Below are positions 62,507-64,000 of a DNA stretch of 64,000 nucleotides, one piece after another; the stretch's first letter is position 1, and the number at the start of each line of letters is the position of its first letter. The position numbers and the translations under genes were made by a program. Below the pieces are notes generated by a model. The model did not search any database. It saw only the letters and a program-made list of their open reading frames with translations, and had not been told where the DNA came from. This DNA comes from Siphonodentalium dalli (taxonomy: Eukaryota; Mollusca; Scaphopoda; Gadilida; Siphonodentaliidae): NCBI GenBank assembly GCA_032622095.1, contig CP136064.1, positions 113,636,004-113,700,003 on the forward strand. The letters are read 5' to 3'.

Positions 62507-62764
62507 AACATTACTATTGGCTTCATTCCACTGAAAAAAGCTAACAACCAAAAGTGACATATAAACTAGACATTTGGTGAACGTTCAGACGACCACGATT
62601 CAATGGTAAGTGGACAGTTTTCCAATGTGGGCAGTAACCGGTAGTTGGACCATGCATGCTCACGAGTATTGGTGTTTAAGGCACTGTAATGCAGGGTATG
62701 TGTTATAGATGGGGGTAAATGTGTTACAGGCACTAAAGTTCAGGGAATGTGTTGTAGATTGGGT

Positions 62765-63034
62765 ATTAAAATCAAGCCTTGAAATAGTGTGTCTGTCATT
62801 TGCAGAATGAGGTCCCCAGAGGGTGAATTTAGTGATGCTACCCCACATAGTGGGCTAGCATCACCAAATTCACCCTCTGGGGACCTCATTCTGCTTACAA
62901 CTCAGCAGAATGAGGTTCCCAGAGGGTGAATTTGGTGATGCTAACCTGCTATGCAGGGTAGCATCACTAAATTCTCCCTCTGGGGACCTCATTCTGCAAA
63001 TGACAGACACACTATTTCATGGCTTGATTAAAAT
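62765..63034. mobile_element. MITE that is a palindrome of two hairpins
   Basis: Outer inverted repeat: 'ttaaaatcaagccttgaaat' + 'agtgtgtctgtcatttgcag' at the left is inverted at 62990-63034. Hairpin 1 is 62802-62894 (38-bp arms 'gcagaatgaggtccccagag' + 'ggtgaatttagtgatgct', 17-base loop). Hairpin 2 is 62905-62997, similar and inverted relative to the first. No coding capacity. Confidence 0.75.
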
Positions 63035-63122
63035 GTGTTATGAGTTCATGTTATGTCTTATGGACAACAGAAGTTCAGCGCATATGTTCAGGCACAGATG
63101 GAGTTAAGGCTACAAAAATTAC

Positions 63123-63305
63123 CAGAGTCTGACCCTGACTCTGAATCAGTTTCTGAGTCGGCACTTTCCTCTGACGTCACTTCTTCATGCTCCTCCTGTA
63201 CAACCTTCTCTACTTTTGTCTCTCTCTTTTTTATTGATTCTTTCGGTTCTATCCTCACCTGGCGTACAGATTCATCTTCCGGTGTCCTGGGACCCTTTGG
63301 TTGAC
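63123..63305 (-). CDS. CDK11: CDK11 exon a: acidic N-terminal region
   Basis: Encodes about 61 residues, starting GQPKGPRTPEDES, then a Lys/Glu-rich stretch and a Ser/Asp/Glu run ending SESGSDSG. This low-complexity region precedes the kinase domain in CDK11 proteins and carries no catalytic residue. The donor is G|gtaatt at 63123/63122, leaving one base of a split Glu codon completed by the next exon. The acceptor is AAG (63306-63308) with a poor pyrimidine tract, so the 5' boundary is the least certain of the nine. The 183-nt length keeps frame with exon b. Confidence 0.75.
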
Positions 63306-63366
63306 CTTTTAAAGAAAGCATTTCAACAAAGGTTCAAATAACTGTGTTCTCATGCTCCTCCCCAAG

Positions 63367-63600
63367 TCTGAGTTTAGTGTGCCTGTCATTTGCAGAATGA
63401 GGTCCACAGAGGGTGAATTTAGTGACGCTATCCCACATAGCAGGATAGCATCACTAAATTCACCATCTGTGAACCTAATTCTGCATGGTCTCATCTGCTA
63501 TGGGAGATATAGACTCAGATTTAATTTCCCTAACGGTGAATATTGTGATGTACACCCATTGGGAACCTCGGTTATGCATGTGTCGTCTGCCAATTTGGGG
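63367..63600. repeat. degenerate copy of the two-hairpin MITE
   Basis: 'gcagaatgaggtccacagag' at about 63392, loop 'cccacatagcaggatagcat', complement to 63484, then a decayed second hairpin to about 63580. Confidence 0.55.
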
Positions 63601-63620
63601 ATATAGAGAAACTAAACTAA

Positions 63621-64000
63621 ACGAGAGGCCGATCACGATCGGCAGATGTTTAACCCATACCTTGGCGATAGTGATTAGCTATTTTCAGCTTGGACGCTAA
63701 AATCCTATCTAAAAGGGCCATAATTCTGTTTAAAAAAATCAAATAAAACCCAAATTATTAATTCTATCTGTATTTTGCGCTGAGAAACTCACATTCAAAA
63801 TTTGGTTTCATTCAGATAAATTTGTTTTGAGTTATGCGGCATGCGTGAATTCTAAGTCGAAGAAGGGTCATAACTCCGTAAAAAAAAATACTGATCGAAC
63901 CCACAATCGAACTCGAACGAACTTGGGCTGAGAAACACAGATACAAAATTTGGTTCAGATCGAATAAAAATTGTTTGCGTTATCGCACCATGCATAAATT
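63621..64000 (+). mobile_element. pearl-like element, family 2, cut by the window edge
   Basis: Head 'acgagaggccgatcacgatc' + 'ggcagatgtttaaccca' at 63622, then two ~160-bp 'gggccataattctg' / 'gggtcataactccg' units. Microsatellite and terminal hairpin would lie beyond 64000. Confidence 0.65.

Larger units (their letters stand above)
60864..63122 (-). other. CDK11 intron (exon a to b)
   Basis: 2.26 kb. Holds a possible tRNA-derived SINE (61035-61160), a TTAA-flanked double-hairpin MITE (61418-61668), a fragment of the same MITE family (62430-62506) and a second double-hairpin MITE (62765-63034). 61670-62430 shows no gene or recognisable repeat. Confidence 0.7.

Overview
The window is eukaryotic, AT-rich and mostly repeats. 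One host gene is clearly supported: the cyclin-dependent kinase CDK11 (PITSLRE kinase), read from the minus strand and spread over nearly the whole window. Nine exons lie between 14740 and 63305. They fit one reading frame across every GT-AG junction and encode about 438 residues, from the acidic N-terminal region through the glycine loop, PITSLRE helix, HRD, DFG, activation loop and most of the C-lobe. The true start lies beyond base 64000 and the last exons lie left of base 1 (or were not recognised). Introns of 9 to 14 kb are filled with mobile DNA. The repeat style points to a mollusc, most likely a marine bivalve: ~160-190 bp tandem units carrying 'gccataactc', then (ACGG)n-type microsatellite, then a terminal hairpin, as in the oyster 'pearl' elements. 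This is inference; no species marker was seen.

Layout, left to right. 985-2010: a pearl-like element. 3698-12444: a large long-inverted-repeat element with a 42-bp minisatellite at its centre, interrupted by a TTAA-flanked piggyBac-type element (7928-9684) and a pearl-like element (9699-11739). 13546-14284: decayed coding-like tandem repeats. 14740-16648: two CDK11 exons with pearl-like copies around them. 18486-29517: an 11-kb element with ~145-bp inverted ends and relics of a gag-like ORF, holding two hAT elements and a second long-inverted-repeat/minisatellite element (23632-27959). 31073-38418: three exons, with a third long-inverted-repeat element (31351-34689) that carries a broken protein gene instead of the minisatellite. 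38521-49962: nested hAT and pearl-like copies, then a second element (45008-49581) of the gag-like family, then an exon. 50811-59545: tandem repeats, a THAP-domain relic and a fold-back repeat region. 59545-63305: three exons, with two MITEs built as double hairpins between them.

Five hAT-type elements carry 8-bp target duplications (two exact). Three long-inverted-repeat elements carry exact 3-bp duplications and TIRs beginning TAGT. Nesting gives a relative order of insertion. Apart from CDK11, nearly all open frames appear to be repeat-derived or fortuitous. All coordinates are by hand count and may be off by a base or two; family assignments were not checked by database search.
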